Positions 20,201 through 28,482 of a stretch of DNA of 64,000 nucleotides are shown here, one piece after another. The DNA comes from Robiginitalea aurantiaca (lineage in GTDB: Bacteria; Bacteroidota; Bacteroidia; Flavobacteriales; Flavobacteriaceae), in the NCBI RefSeq assembly GCF_030380815.1, contig NZ_JAUDUY010000006.1:62001-126000 (forward strand), read 5' to 3'. Numbering within the stretch: the first letter of the stretch is position 1; each line of letters opens with the position of its first letter. A model generated the notes under the pieces. That model ran no database searches. It saw only the letters and a program-made list of their open reading frames with translations, and was not told the origin of the DNA. Both the position numbers and the translations under genes were made by a program.

Positions 20201-20390
20201 CTATAAAATTAATCAGGAAAAAAGCCATGATCACCTCAAACCACCAGGCATTGTAAATCCAGATCCGTGCGGTTTCTGTACTATACCAGCTTTCGATAAA
20301 CGTTCCAAAGGCCATGGCTACGGCCATTACAAGGAACAGAACCGCCATCAGACGGGTAGAAAAAAGTATATTTCCCAGGGATTTAAGCAT
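17220..20390 (-). CDS. ccsBA: Cytochrome c biogenesis fusion CcsBA (ResB-ResC)
   Basis: System II heme exporter and holocytochrome c synthase as one polypeptide of about 1056 residues. The N-terminal half is CcsB/ResB: three transmembrane helices, a large periplasmic domain, then a fourth helix. The C-terminal half is CcsA/ResC with several helices and the tryptophan-rich heme-handling motif WGRYWGWDPKETWAL. I start at the ATG at 20390 (MLKSLGNILFS); the frame is open to 20471, but the extra 27 residues look non-native. It attaches heme covalently to apocytochromes c in the periplasm. A long antisense ORF is a shadow. Confidence 0.94.
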   Translation of the reverse strand: MLKSLGNILFSTRLMAVLFLVMAVAMAFGTFIESWYSTETARIWIYNAWWFEVIMAFFLINFIGNIKRYRLLRKEKWPVLLLHLSWILIIVGAFITRYISYEGMMPIREGATENVFYSDKTYLTVLVDGEKDGQLQRLPLEDDLIVTEQAIQSNLPWKVDFDTIPVKISYVGFIEGARMEIVPDESGSRYIKIVEAGDGGRHDHYLQEGTIESIHNILFSYNKMTDGAINILETEEGFKIRSPFAGSFMRMADQFSGTLTKDSVQTLQLRSLYTLGNLQFVLPEFPVRGSYQAVRIPDAERNDNDPDAMIIEVSAQGKTAQKALIGGKGRLQYSEPFTLGSLTFRAAYGSKIRELPFSITLNDFIAEKYPGTEKAYSSFMSKITVIDDRSFDYDIFMNHVLDHQGYRFFQASFDPDEKGTVLSVNHDFWGTWITYIGYFLLYLGLMSIMFFGKTRFRDLAQMLEKVKVKKAGLTAVFVMLAPLAWAQGPSPQTDHNHEVLPSQDQVDSLILATAVPAEEAEKFGHLVIQDDGGRMKPVNTFSSELLRKLSFKDSFLGLTPDQVLLSMMMQPRLWTLAEFIALDKKAQNDSIRTVIGVSEDKRYVKLLDFFDPLGNNKLDPVLQDAFSTNTPDKFQTDFKDAYFRLSLLNRALSGEILRIFPLLNDDNNKWISAQEYRAGRFSVPDSLYANFITNSVPFYVMSLQKAAKSGDYSEANRLLEAFHQNQVNHGSEVLPSDNRVKAEVINNRLDIYNRLYKYYALVGVFLFLVLVFRIFKERRIWDIATYFLKGTIIIMFIWHTGGLIIRWYISGHAPWSDAYESILYVSWATMGMGLWLGRKSDMTIAATAFVTSILLWIAHQSWVDPSIANLQPVLDSYWLMIHVAVIVASYGPLTVGMILGVVCLILILLTNERNREKMKLNLKELTIINELALTIGLIMLTIGNFLGGQWANESWGRYWGWDPKETWALISILVYAFVIHTRLVPGLRGTWTFNFLSVVAFGSIMMTYFGVNFYLVGLHSYASGGQVITPTFVYYTVAGVMLLGGLSWWRYKVLFK

Positions 20391-20626
20391 GTTTTCCGTG
20401 TCTATAAGTCCATTAAAATAATGTAAACTCGGGCAAAAATAAAGCAGGAAAGACTGTAGCCCTAATTCCAATTGTTAAAAAGGGTTCTTTTTTTTATGTA
20501 TAAGGGGATAATATCGAACAGTGGTTCCACGGGATATTGCCCCAAGACACACTTTGAATTCAGGTCTTAACCGCGGATTTTAGATAAAGCTGGGGCCGTG
20601 TTTGATTATATCTCTATTTTTACGTC

Positions 20627-21382
20627 GTGATCCGGGTAGTTCTTATCGGAAGCGGCAATCTCGCTTACCACCTTCATAAAGCCCTTCTAAAAGCTGAAGG
20701 TGTCGCCCTGTTGGCCATGTCGTCAAGGCGCGCTGAATCCCTGGTAGATTTTGAGGCAGTTGTTCCCAGATTGCCCTTAGGTGCCCCTCATAAAGAAGCT
20801 GACCTTTACATCCTGGCAGTTTCGGACCAGGCCATCGCCTCAGTAGTTGAGCTGTATCAGGGTGAAGACGCGCTATTTGTACATACCTCGGGCGCCATGG
20901 GCATCAGTGCATTAGGATCCGTACAGCGCAAAGGAGTATTGTACCCCCTCCAGACTTTTTCCAGGGATCGCGAAATCAGTTTTGAAACTATTCCAATCTG
21001 TGTTGAAGTCGCTCTGTACCCGGATACGGCACTATTGACGGATCTTGCACGGGCGCTGAGCAAAGAGGTTTATGAACTATCGGAAGAAGAAAGAAGGTCA
21101 CTGCATCTGGCGGCTGTCTATGTCAACAACTTTTCCAACCACATGCTCTACCTCGGAGAAATGCTTTGCAAAAGGGCCGGTCTTCCGGAAAAACTCCTGC
21201 ATCCGCTGATTGGCGAAACTTTTGCAAAAGTAAAGGACCTTTCGGCATATGAAGCGCAAACGGGCCCTGCCCGGCGAAAGGATTTACAAACCCAAAAAGC
21301 GCACCTGCAACTCCTCGAAAAGGCTTTTGAAAAAGAGCTCTACACAATGATCTCTGAATCTATACGACGAACTTATGAGTAA
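20627..21382 (+). CDS. Rossmann-fold DUF2520 protein (NADP-binding)
   Basis: Starts with GTG. The N-terminal nucleotide-binding motif IGSGNLAYHL (about residues 7-16) and a C-terminal helical DUF2520 part give the pyrroline-5-carboxylate-reductase or F420-reductase-like layout of 251 residues. The substrate is unknown. It overlaps kdsC by 8 bases and heads a tightly packed plus-strand run with kdsC, maf, a lipoprotein and mscS. Confidence 0.85.
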   Translation: MIRVVLIGSGNLAYHLHKALLKAEGVALLAMSSRRAESLVDFEAVVPRLPLGAPHKEADLYILAVSDQAIASVVELYQGEDALFVHTSGAMGISALGSVQRKGVLYPLQTFSRDREISFETIPICVEVALYPDTALLTDLARALSKEVYELSEEERRSLHLAAVYVNNFSNHMLYLGEMLCKRAGLPEKLLHPLIGETFAKVKDLSAYEAQTGPARRKDLQTQKAHLQLLEKAFEKELYTMISESIRRTYE

Positions 21383-21902
21383 GAATTATAAAGAACGCCT
21401 CAAGGACGTTACAACTTTTGTTTTTGATGTGGATGGCGTGTTTACGGACAGTACCATCATGATTACGACTGAAGGAGAACTCCTGAGAACAATGAATGTG
21501 CGGGATGGCTACGCAGTTAAAACTGCCCTGGAACAGGGATATCGGATTTGCATAATCAGCGGGGGCTCCAATGAGGGGGTAAGAGCCCGGTTGAGAGCCC
21601 TGGGCGTCACGGATATCTATCTCGGTTCTGCATTTAAGGAGGAATCCCTCAGGGAATACCTCCTGGATTACGAGATAAGCCCGGATGAAATCCTCTATAT
21701 GGGTGATGACATTCCCGATATTCCCGCCATGAAGATGTCCGCAATGGTCGCGTGTCCACAGGATGCAGTTCCCGAAGTCAAGCGCATTGCCCACTACATT
21801 TCACACGTAGATGGGGGCGCAGGGTGCGTAAGGGATATTATTGAACAGGTGCTCAAGGTCAGAGGACACTGGCAGACCCGGATGGATGCGGCCAACGACT
21901 AA
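21375..21902 (+). CDS. kdsC: KdsC-like Kdo-8-phosphate phosphatase (HAD)
   Basis: Dephosphorylates 3-deoxy-D-manno-octulosonate 8-phosphate in LPS inner-core synthesis. A small capless HAD protein of 175 residues, with the nucleophile pair in VFDVDGVFTD (Asp18, Asp20) and the acidic motif MGDDIPD. It overlaps the preceding gene by 8 bases and the maf gene by one base (TAATG). The related YrbI-type sugar phosphatases are the main alternative. Confidence 0.9.
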   Translation: MSKNYKERLKDVTTFVFDVDGVFTDSTIMITTEGELLRTMNVRDGYAVKTALEQGYRICIISGGSNEGVRARLRALGVTDIYLGSAFKEESLREYLLDYEISPDEILYMGDDIPDIPAMKMSAMVACPQDAVPEVKRIAHYISHVDGGAGCVRDIIEQVLKVRGHWQTRMDAAND

Positions 21903-22501
21903 TGGAACTTATGGAAAAAGTGCCGTTTTCCAGACTGATCCTGGGTTCCGCCTCCCCCCGGAGAAAATCCCTGCTAAAATCCATTGGCTTTGCTTTTGAC
22001 GTGGTCACAGCGGATATAGAGGAGGTTTTTCCCATGCATCTCGAACGCGAGAAGATAACCGATTACCTCGCCATTCAAAAGGCATGGGCATTGAAGCGGC
22101 ATTTGGACTCCGATACACTTATCCTTACCGCGGATACCATTGTATGGTTCGACGGGGCGGTTATGGAGAAACCTGGGCATCGGGAAGAAGCCGAAAGGAC
22201 CTTAAAAGCACTTTCAGGAAACTGGCATGAAGTGATCACTTCTGTTTGTTTTACAACCGAAAAAACACAATTTCTCAAACACGCCATTACCCGTGTTAAA
22301 TTCGCCCCCTTGACGGATCAGATGATCCAAACCTATATCGGCTCAGGTCAGCCGATGGACAAGGCAGGAGCATACGGAATACAGGAATGGATAGGGCTCG
22401 TTGGCGTTGAGCGCATAGACGGTTCCTATACCAACGTAGTGGGGTTGCCTACTCAATTAGTTTACAAAACGTTAAGTACAATGGCCGGGAGCGCTATTTA
22501 A
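21902..22501 (+). CDS. maf: Maf-type nucleoside triphosphate pyrophosphatase
   Basis: House-cleaning enzyme that hydrolyses non-canonical or excess nucleotides (dTTP/UTP type) to the monophosphate and pyrophosphate. The signature GSASPRRKSLL is at the N-terminus and ADTIVWFDG marks the metal site; 199 residues is the usual length. The start ATG overlaps the kdsC stop by one base, implying translational coupling. Confidence 0.93.
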   Translation: MELMEKVPFSRLILGSASPRRKSLLKSIGFAFDVVTADIEEVFPMHLEREKITDYLAIQKAWALKRHLDSDTLILTADTIVWFDGAVMEKPGHREEAERTLKALSGNWHEVITSVCFTTEKTQFLKHAITRVKFAPLTDQMIQTYIGSGQPMDKAGAYGIQEWIGLVGVERIDGSYTNVVGLPTQLVYKTLSTMAGSAI

Positions 22502-22508
22502 AGTATTT

Positions 22509-23471
22509 TTGCATAAAATACAGCCCGTTTTGAAGACTTTTCTCATTATTCCATTTCTTTTCCTATCTCTAACTTTAGCGCTTTCCGGTTGCGGACAGTC
22601 TGCCGAAGGTCATCCGAATATGGCCAAAAATGTGGCTGTGGAACCCCCGGCGCCGCTTCCAAAAACCAGGTCGCTTTCTCAGGAATTCAAAGCGTATTGG
22701 TATGCCGGCGTGGCAGAGGTTAGTAGCTATACCCTCCAACAGGCCCGGTACGGGGAAACGCGGAACGGGGAAGCAGTTCTGATCTTCGTCAGTGAACCCT
22801 TTGATACCGAAAAACAGGTGAAGGCAAATCAAAAGGGTACGGAAACCACTTCGGTCCTCAAGCTCAACAGGGTTCGGAAGTTTTTGACCGGGGTATACCC
22901 TTACTCTATCATGAGTAGCATATTTTATCCCATAACTGTGGAATCCCAGGCCTTGAAAGTCACTACTTCCGTGCAGGAATGGTGTGGACATGTCTATGCC
23001 CAGCTGAACAATCGCGATGCTTTTGAGGTGCAGTCGCACAGCTATTTTGAAGCGGAGGCAGATGAGTCGTTCTCATTGGAAAAAAACATCCTGGAAGATG
23101 AACTCTGGACAATGCTCCGAATAAATCCTGACCTACTCCCCACGGGTACCCTTCAGGTTGTGCCCTCCTTTGAGTTCCTGCGTTTAAAACACCAGCCTAT
23201 CAAGTCGTACACTGCGAATGTCGAAGTCTCCGAAGCGGGAGCATACAAAAATCTTACGCTTACGTATCCGGAGCTCAACCGGAGCCTGAACATACAGTTC
23301 CGGAAAGAAGCCCCCTTTCGTATAGAGGGGTGGACGGAGACCTACCCGTCTGGCGGGGTTCCGATCACCTCGACGGCCACACTTAAAAAAACGATCCTCA
23401 GCCCATACTGGCAAAAGAATTCAAATTCGGATGTAACTTTGCGCGATAGTTTAGGACTTAGCATGCAATGA
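22509..23471 (+). CDS. Lipoprotein of unknown function next to maf
   Basis: A signal peptide with lipobox LALSGC (Cys28) predicts a lipoprotein. The start is a TTG at 22509, 7 bases after the maf stop; no better start is near, and it gives a complete signal peptide. No catalytic motif is recognised. Homologues in Flavobacteriia are often labelled as Maf, probably by transfer from the neighbouring gene; this protein has none of the Maf motifs. Its stop overlaps the mscS start (ATGA). Confidence 0.8.
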   Translation: MHKIQPVLKTFLIIPFLFLSLTLALSGCGQSAEGHPNMAKNVAVEPPAPLPKTRSLSQEFKAYWYAGVAEVSSYTLQQARYGETRNGEAVLIFVSEPFDTEKQVKANQKGTETTSVLKLNRVRKFLTGVYPYSIMSSIFYPITVESQALKVTTSVQEWCGHVYAQLNNRDAFEVQSHSYFEAEADESFSLEKNILEDELWTMLRINPDLLPTGTLQVVPSFEFLRLKHQPIKSYTANVEVSEAGAYKNLTLTYPELNRSLNIQFRKEAPFRIEGWTETYPSGGVPITSTATLKKTILSPYWQKNSNSDVTLRDSLGLSMQ

Positions 23472-24013
23472 AAGAAGTACTATCGATTTACCAAACCGAA
23501 ATTCTTACGACCCTACTGGCCATCGGTGCCCTTACCATCACCCGGTATCTCTCCATCAAAGCCATTAAAAAAGTAGGGCGACTCAGCGATCTGAATGATA
23601 TTCGCACACGGCTCATCATAAAGTATGTAGCCATTGGACATGGCCTGCTGATGATCAGCGCCCTGTTGCTTATCTGGGGATTGAACTTTCGTGAAGTCGG
23701 TCTTGTTTTGTCGTCGGTTTTCGCTGTCATAGGAGTGGCCCTTTTTGCCAGTTGGTCTATCCTGAGCAATATTACTGCAGGGGTTATCCTGTTTTTCTCC
23801 CTGCCCTTTAAAATAGGGGATCGCATCCGTATCCTGGACAAGGAACTGGAGGGGAATAATGAATTTCTGATCGAGGATATTCGGGCGTACCACGTGCACC
23901 TGAGGAATTCCAATGCGGAATTGGTCACCTATCCGAACAACCTGTTTCTCCAGAAGGCTGTCACGGTTCTCAAACCTGAAGTTGCGGATACTTTTGAAGG
24001 GGATTCCCAATAA
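23468..24013 (+). CDS. Small MscS-type mechanosensitive channel
   Basis: 181 residues: transmembrane helices at about 10-30, 50-72 and 75-110, then the start of the MscS beta domain in NITAGVILFFSLPFKIGDRI, which is the characteristic pore-to-beta junction. Shorter than E. coli MscS (286), lacking most of the cytoplasmic cage. Likely releases solutes on osmotic down-shock. Last gene of the 20.6-24.0 kb run, overlapping the lipoprotein gene by four bases. Confidence 0.88.
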   Translation: MKEVLSIYQTEILTTLLAIGALTITRYLSIKAIKKVGRLSDLNDIRTRLIIKYVAIGHGLLMISALLLIWGLNFREVGLVLSSVFAVIGVALFASWSILSNITAGVILFFSLPFKIGDRIRILDKELEGNNEFLIEDIRAYHVHLRNSNAELVTYPNNLFLQKAVTVLKPEVADTFEGDSQ

Positions 24014-24090
24014 GGTGTTAAAGAAGTTTTAAAGTACCTGCTCGGCCTGTTTATCTTTCTATCTTTACCCTGCGTCTAATTCACCGATTT

Positions 24091-26622
24091 ATGCGATATA
24101 TATTGGGCTGGTTGCTCATAGGGACACTACTTTTACCCAACGTTTTTAACGGCCAGGGCTCGACTCCGCCCTCTTCAGTGAAGCTCTATAACGACCTCAG
24201 GAAACTCAATTTCCTGGGCTCTGCGCTGTATATTGCCGCCCATCCGGATGACGAAAACACCCGCCTGATCTCTTACCTGTCGAATCATGTCCACGCCAGA
24301 ACGGCCTATCTTTCCTTAACGCGGGGGGATGGAGGACAAAACCTCATCGGAACGGAATTACGGGAATTGCTGGGCGTGTTAAGAACCCAGGAACTGCTGG
24401 CGGCCCGAGGTGTGGATGGTGGGCAGCAATTCTTTACTCGGGCCAATGATTTCGGATATTCAAAACACCCGGATGAAACCCTCAGAATCTGGGATCGGGA
24501 TGCGGTCCTTTCAGATGTGGTACGGGTAATCCGGACTTTTAGACCGGATGTTATCGTAAATCGCTTCGACCACCGAACCCCCGGAAGCACCCACGGACAC
24601 CATACGTCTTCTGCCATTTTGAGTACTGAGGCCTTTGAGCTGGCCGGAAATCGCGGGGCATACCCGGAACAACTCAATGGTTTGGAACCCTGGAGTCCGG
24701 ATCGTTTGTTTTACAATGCCTCCTGGTGGTCTTACGGGAGTAGAGAAAATTTTGAAAAAGCCGACAAATCGCGACTCGTCCCCATAGATGTTGGGGTGTA
24801 CTATCCCGAGAGAGGCCTTTCCAATAATGAAATTGCCGCTACGGCCAGTAGCCAGCACCGATGCCAGGGCTTTGGACGACCCAATGTACGGGGGTCCGAA
24901 ATGGAATATGTTGAATTACTTAAAGGGAGCATGCCCGGTAATGGGGACCTTTTCGACGGTATCGATACGAGTTGGGGACGTTTAGCGGGTGGAGAAGCCA
25001 TTGGGGCCATTCTGGATCCCATGGAGACCTCTTTTAATTTTGAGAACCCGTCTTCGCACCTTCCTCAGCTCCTCGAAGCGTATAAAATTCTGGGATCCCT
25101 CGCTGATTCGCAATGGAAGCGCATTAAACAGCAGGAGTTGCTCGAGTTAATCGTAAATGTTTCCGGGCTCTACATCGAAGCCTCTTCCAGGGAGTATTCG
25201 GCAAATCCGGGTGAAACGGCCGCAGTACGTCTTGAGTTTGTCAACAGGTCCGAATGGCCTGTGGAGGTCCAAAGTTTTAATTTGGACGCCGGAACCAAGG
25301 GTGACAGCCTGATCAAATTACCGTACAACCAGCGCATTTTTGTCGAAGCTGCCATTGCAGTTCCCGTAGATCATGAAGGTACCGATCCGTACTGGTTGCG
25401 CGAAGCCGGAACCCAGGGGTTATACAGTGTAAAGGACCCGAACCTTATCGGGAAACCCAGAACCCCTCCTGCCTTTTTTTTGCGAGCCAACCTGAATATT
25501 AATGGTACCCCTTTGACGTATGTCACGCCAGTAATCCACCGGTACTCCGAATCCGACAAAGGCGAATTAGTCAGGGCCTTTGAAGTATTGCCTAAGGTAA
25601 CAGCGAGTTTTGAAGAGCAGGTAAGCATGTTTACCACTGCGCACTCACGCCCCGTAAAAATGGTGGTAAAATCCCATACGCAAAACGCAAAAGGCACTGT
25701 TTCACTTAAAGTACCTCAGGGTTGGCAGGCAGAGCCGGAATCCTATTCATTTGAGCTGGACGGAAAAGGCGATGAAAAGGTATTTCAATTTACCTTACTA
25801 CCGCCGCCAGGGGATTCCCAAGGCTTTGTAAATCCTGAAATTAAGGTAGATGGCCTTGTTTACAACAAAGAACTTATTTCAATTGTCTATGAGCACATCC
25901 CGGCCCAGACGGTATTGCTGCCAGCCAGCGTAAAAGTGGTCAGACTCAATGTAGAAAAGGCCGGACAGCATATCGGTTATGTCATGGGAGCGGGAGATCA
26001 GGTACCGGAAAATTTGGAAGCCATTGGTTATACGATCCATCCCCTGGGCTTGGATGCACTGAGTAAAGAGACCTTAAAAAAGATGGATGCTGTCGTTTTA
26101 GGCATCCGGGCTTATAACGTGCTCGATGAGCTTCCCTTTAAAAACGACATTTTATTGAACTATGTCAAAGAGGGAGGCACGCTAATCGTTCAATACAATA
26201 CCAGTGGAAGAGGTCCCCGTGATTTTAGCAACCTCGCTCCTTTTCCCCTGAGACTGTCCCGGGATCGGGTTTCCGATGAAACGGCGAAGGTAGAAATTCT
26301 TGAACCAGAACATCCGATTTTGAATTTCCCGAACCGGATAGATGAACGTGATTTTGAGGGATGGGTACAGGAAAGAGGGCTTTATTTTCCGGATACCTGG
26401 GATGATTCCTACACTGCCCTGCTATCCATGAACGATCCAGGTGAGACGCCAAAGCAAGGCGGTCTTCTGGTTGCCCCCTACGGATCCGGGTATTATATCT
26501 ATACAGGCCTGAGCTTCTTCCGTGAACTGCCCGCCGGGGTGCCTGGCGCATTCAAACTATTGTCCAATATGCTCTCCATAGGGAAAGCTCCAATACCAAT
26601 ACAAGATGGAGTTAAAGGATGA
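24091..26622 (+). CDS. Exported PIG-L/LmbE deacetylase with long C-terminal extension
   Basis: 843 residues. After a signal peptide comes a PIG-L N-acetylglucosaminyl deacetylase domain with zinc motif AAHPDDEN (near residue 50) and RFDHRTPGSTHGHH (near 150). A beta-rich middle part (about 340-600) follows, and then a ThuA/glutamine-amidotransferase-like part (about 610-840; VVLGIRAYN, GGTLIVQYN). Acts on an acetylated amino sugar outside the cytoplasm (inference). Much larger than the bacillithiol enzyme BshB1 in this window. Followed by one base and then a 33-residue membrane ORF. Confidence 0.87.
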   Translation: MRYILGWLLIGTLLLPNVFNGQGSTPPSSVKLYNDLRKLNFLGSALYIAAHPDDENTRLISYLSNHVHARTAYLSLTRGDGGQNLIGTELRELLGVLRTQELLAARGVDGGQQFFTRANDFGYSKHPDETLRIWDRDAVLSDVVRVIRTFRPDVIVNRFDHRTPGSTHGHHTSSAILSTEAFELAGNRGAYPEQLNGLEPWSPDRLFYNASWWSYGSRENFEKADKSRLVPIDVGVYYPERGLSNNEIAATASSQHRCQGFGRPNVRGSEMEYVELLKGSMPGNGDLFDGIDTSWGRLAGGEAIGAILDPMETSFNFENPSSHLPQLLEAYKILGSLADSQWKRIKQQELLELIVNVSGLYIEASSREYSANPGETAAVRLEFVNRSEWPVEVQSFNLDAGTKGDSLIKLPYNQRIFVEAAIAVPVDHEGTDPYWLREAGTQGLYSVKDPNLIGKPRTPPAFFLRANLNINGTPLTYVTPVIHRYSESDKGELVRAFEVLPKVTASFEEQVSMFTTAHSRPVKMVVKSHTQNAKGTVSLKVPQGWQAEPESYSFELDGKGDEKVFQFTLLPPPGDSQGFVNPEIKVDGLVYNKELISIVYEHIPAQTVLLPASVKVVRLNVEKAGQHIGYVMGAGDQVPENLEAIGYTIHPLGLDALSKETLKKMDAVVLGIRAYNVLDELPFKNDILLNYVKEGGTLIVQYNTSGRGPRDFSNLAPFPLRLSRDRVSDETAKVEILEPEHPILNFPNRIDERDFEGWVQERGLYFPDTWDDSYTALLSMNDPGETPKQGGLLVAPYGSGYYIYTGLSFFRELPAGVPGAFKLLSNMLSIGKAPIPIQDGVKG

Positions 26623-26623
26623 A

Positions 26624-26725
26624 ATGAAGGAAAAAATGGTATGGAAGCGCATCTATACCGTAGTGCTTGTTCTTAATGCGCTATATATCCTTGCTTTTTA
26701 TCTTATAATGACCTCGAACGCATAG
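26624..26725 (+). CDS. 33-residue single-helix membrane protein before the symporter
   Basis: Begins one base after the PIG-L stop and ends one base before the symporter start (TAG-T-ATG). It has a short basic N-terminus (MKEKMVWKR) and one hydrophobic helix of about 20 residues. The exact packing between two real genes argues that it is translated. A small partner subunit of the Na+/solute symporter is the natural reading (inference); I recall similar short ORFs before such symporters in Flavobacteria, but cannot confirm that here. Confidence 0.7.
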   Translation: MKEKMVWKRIYTVVLVLNALYILAFYLIMTSNA

Positions 26726-26726
26726 T

Positions 26727-28433
26727 ATGGCAACAATTGATTGGATCATCCTTGCGGGAACACTTTTTTTTATTGTCTTTTTCGGGGTATGGAAGACACG
26801 GGGAAACAAAGATGTTAATGAGTATGTGCTAGGTGGCAACCGGGCAAAATGGTGGACAGTTGGCCTTTCGGTCATGGCCACACAAGCCAGTGCCATAACC
26901 TTCCTTTCCACCCCGGGACAAGCATTCCACGATGGAATGGGTTTTGTGCAATTCTATTTCGGCCTCCCATTGGCCATGATTATCATTTGCATTGTTTTTA
27001 TACCCATTTACCATCATCTGAAGGTTTATACCGCCTATGAATTCCTGGAAAGGCGCTTTGACCTGAAAACCCGTACCCTGGCAGCCATCCTCTTTCTTAT
27101 ACAGCGTGGACTTGCAGCCGGTATAACCATATTCGCTCCATCCATAATTCTCTCAGCAGTACTTGGATGGGATTTAAAAACGCTGAACATCATCATTGGA
27201 ATCCTAGTGATTATCTATACGGTTTCCGGAGGGACCAAGGCAGTAAACGTGACCCAGAAACAGCAGATGTTCATTATTATGCTCGGCATGTTTATGGCGT
27301 TCTTCTTTATCCTTGGATACCTTCCAACCGATATTGATTTTAACAAAGCCTTAAAAATTGCCGGTGCCAGTGATAAATTGAATATTCTGAATTTCGACTT
27401 TGATACAAATAGCCGGTATACATTCTGGAGCGGGATTACAGGAGGGATGTTCCTGATGCTCTCCTATTTTGGAACAGACCAGAGCCAGGTACAGCGTTAT
27501 TTATCGGGTAAATCCGTTCGAGAGAGTCAGCTTGGTCTGATCTTCAATGGCCTGCTTAAGATCCCTATGCAGTTTTTTATCCTGCTGGTTGGGGTGATGG
27601 TTTTTGTCTTTTACCAATACAACCCTTCCCCTCTGAATTTCAACCCTGCTGCCACTGCCGCAGTAATGGAATCGGAGTACGCGACAGAATATGAAGAATT
27701 GGAAATGGCTCATGGTGAATTGGAAGCGGAAAAGAAAATAGCCCAGGATGCCTTTTCGAAAGCCCTCGATCTCAAGGAGTTTAATTCGACGGTTGTTGCG
27801 AAAGAAAACATCCTGAATATCAATCAGAAAGAACGCCTAAACCGGGAAGCTGCAAAAGCCCTTATCAGTCAGGCAGACGACAGTGTGGAGACCAATGATA
27901 AAGATTACGTCTTTATTCATTTTATCCTTAACTACCTCCCCAGGGGGCTCATTGGGTTGCTTTTGGCCGTTATCCTTTCTGCCGCCATGTCTTCTACGGC
28001 TTCTGAGTTAAATGCGCTGGGGACGATCTCAGCCCTTGACCTGTACAAAAGAAATAAGAAGACCGAAAGGGAGCCCAAACACTATGTAAACGCGTCCAGG
28101 CTTTTCACTTTGCTTTGGGGGATTTTAGCGATTATCCTGGCCTGCCTTGCCAGTCTTGCCGAAAATCTGATTCAACTGGTCAACATCATCGGTTCCATTT
28201 TCTATGGAAATGTACTGGGGATTTTTCTCCTGGCCTTTTTCTTTAAGGGAGTCCGGGGCAACGCTGTCTTTATTGCGGCCATACTTACCCAGATAATGGT
28301 GATCGTGGGCTTTAGCTATGACTGGATGTCCTTTTTGTGGCTCAACGCCTTTGGCTGTGCACTGGTTATTTTACTTGCCCTCTTGCTTGAAGGCTTTGAC
28401 AGGCTGTTGAAAACCCCACCGATACGGATATAA
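26727..28433 (+). CDS. Sodium:solute symporter (SSS family)
   Basis: A 568-residue inner-membrane Na+-coupled transporter with about 13 helices. Family features include NEYVLGGNRAKWWTVGLS near residue 30, GGTKAVNVTQ, and the Na+-site region AAMSSTASELNALGTIS. A soluble acidic loop (about 315-385) is inserted before the later helices. The substrate could be a sugar or acid; neighbours (PIG-L deacetylase, sugar-like context) hint at an amino sugar (inference). Ends at a strong terminator. Confidence 0.92.
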   Translation: MATIDWIILAGTLFFIVFFGVWKTRGNKDVNEYVLGGNRAKWWTVGLSVMATQASAITFLSTPGQAFHDGMGFVQFYFGLPLAMIIICIVFIPIYHHLKVYTAYEFLERRFDLKTRTLAAILFLIQRGLAAGITIFAPSIILSAVLGWDLKTLNIIIGILVIIYTVSGGTKAVNVTQKQQMFIIMLGMFMAFFFILGYLPTDIDFNKALKIAGASDKLNILNFDFDTNSRYTFWSGITGGMFLMLSYFGTDQSQVQRYLSGKSVRESQLGLIFNGLLKIPMQFFILLVGVMVFVFYQYNPSPLNFNPAATAAVMESEYATEYEELEMAHGELEAEKKIAQDAFSKALDLKEFNSTVVAKENILNINQKERLNREAAKALISQADDSVETNDKDYVFIHFILNYLPRGLIGLLLAVILSAAMSSTASELNALGTISALDLYKRNKKTEREPKHYVNASRLFTLLWGILAIILACLASLAENLIQLVNIIGSIFYGNVLGIFLLAFFFKGVRGNAVFIAAILTQIMVIVGFSYDWMSFLWLNAFGCALVILLALLLEGFDRLLKTPPIRI

Positions 28434-28435
28434 AA

Positions 28436-28464
28436 AAAGCCCGATCGCAAAACGGTCGGGCTTT
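28436..28464. terminator. Bidirectional terminator, symporter / DUF2911
   Basis: A 12-bp stem (AAAGCCCGATCG with CGGTCGGGCTTT, one G-U pair) with loop CAAAA, lying between convergent genes and starting 2 bases past the symporter stop. Confidence 0.92.
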
Positions 28465-28482
28465 CAAATTTTGAAAAGCGGT

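Noticed and set aside
22509-23471. Maf annotation for the lipoprotein
   Set aside because: No Maf motif; the real Maf gene is the preceding one.
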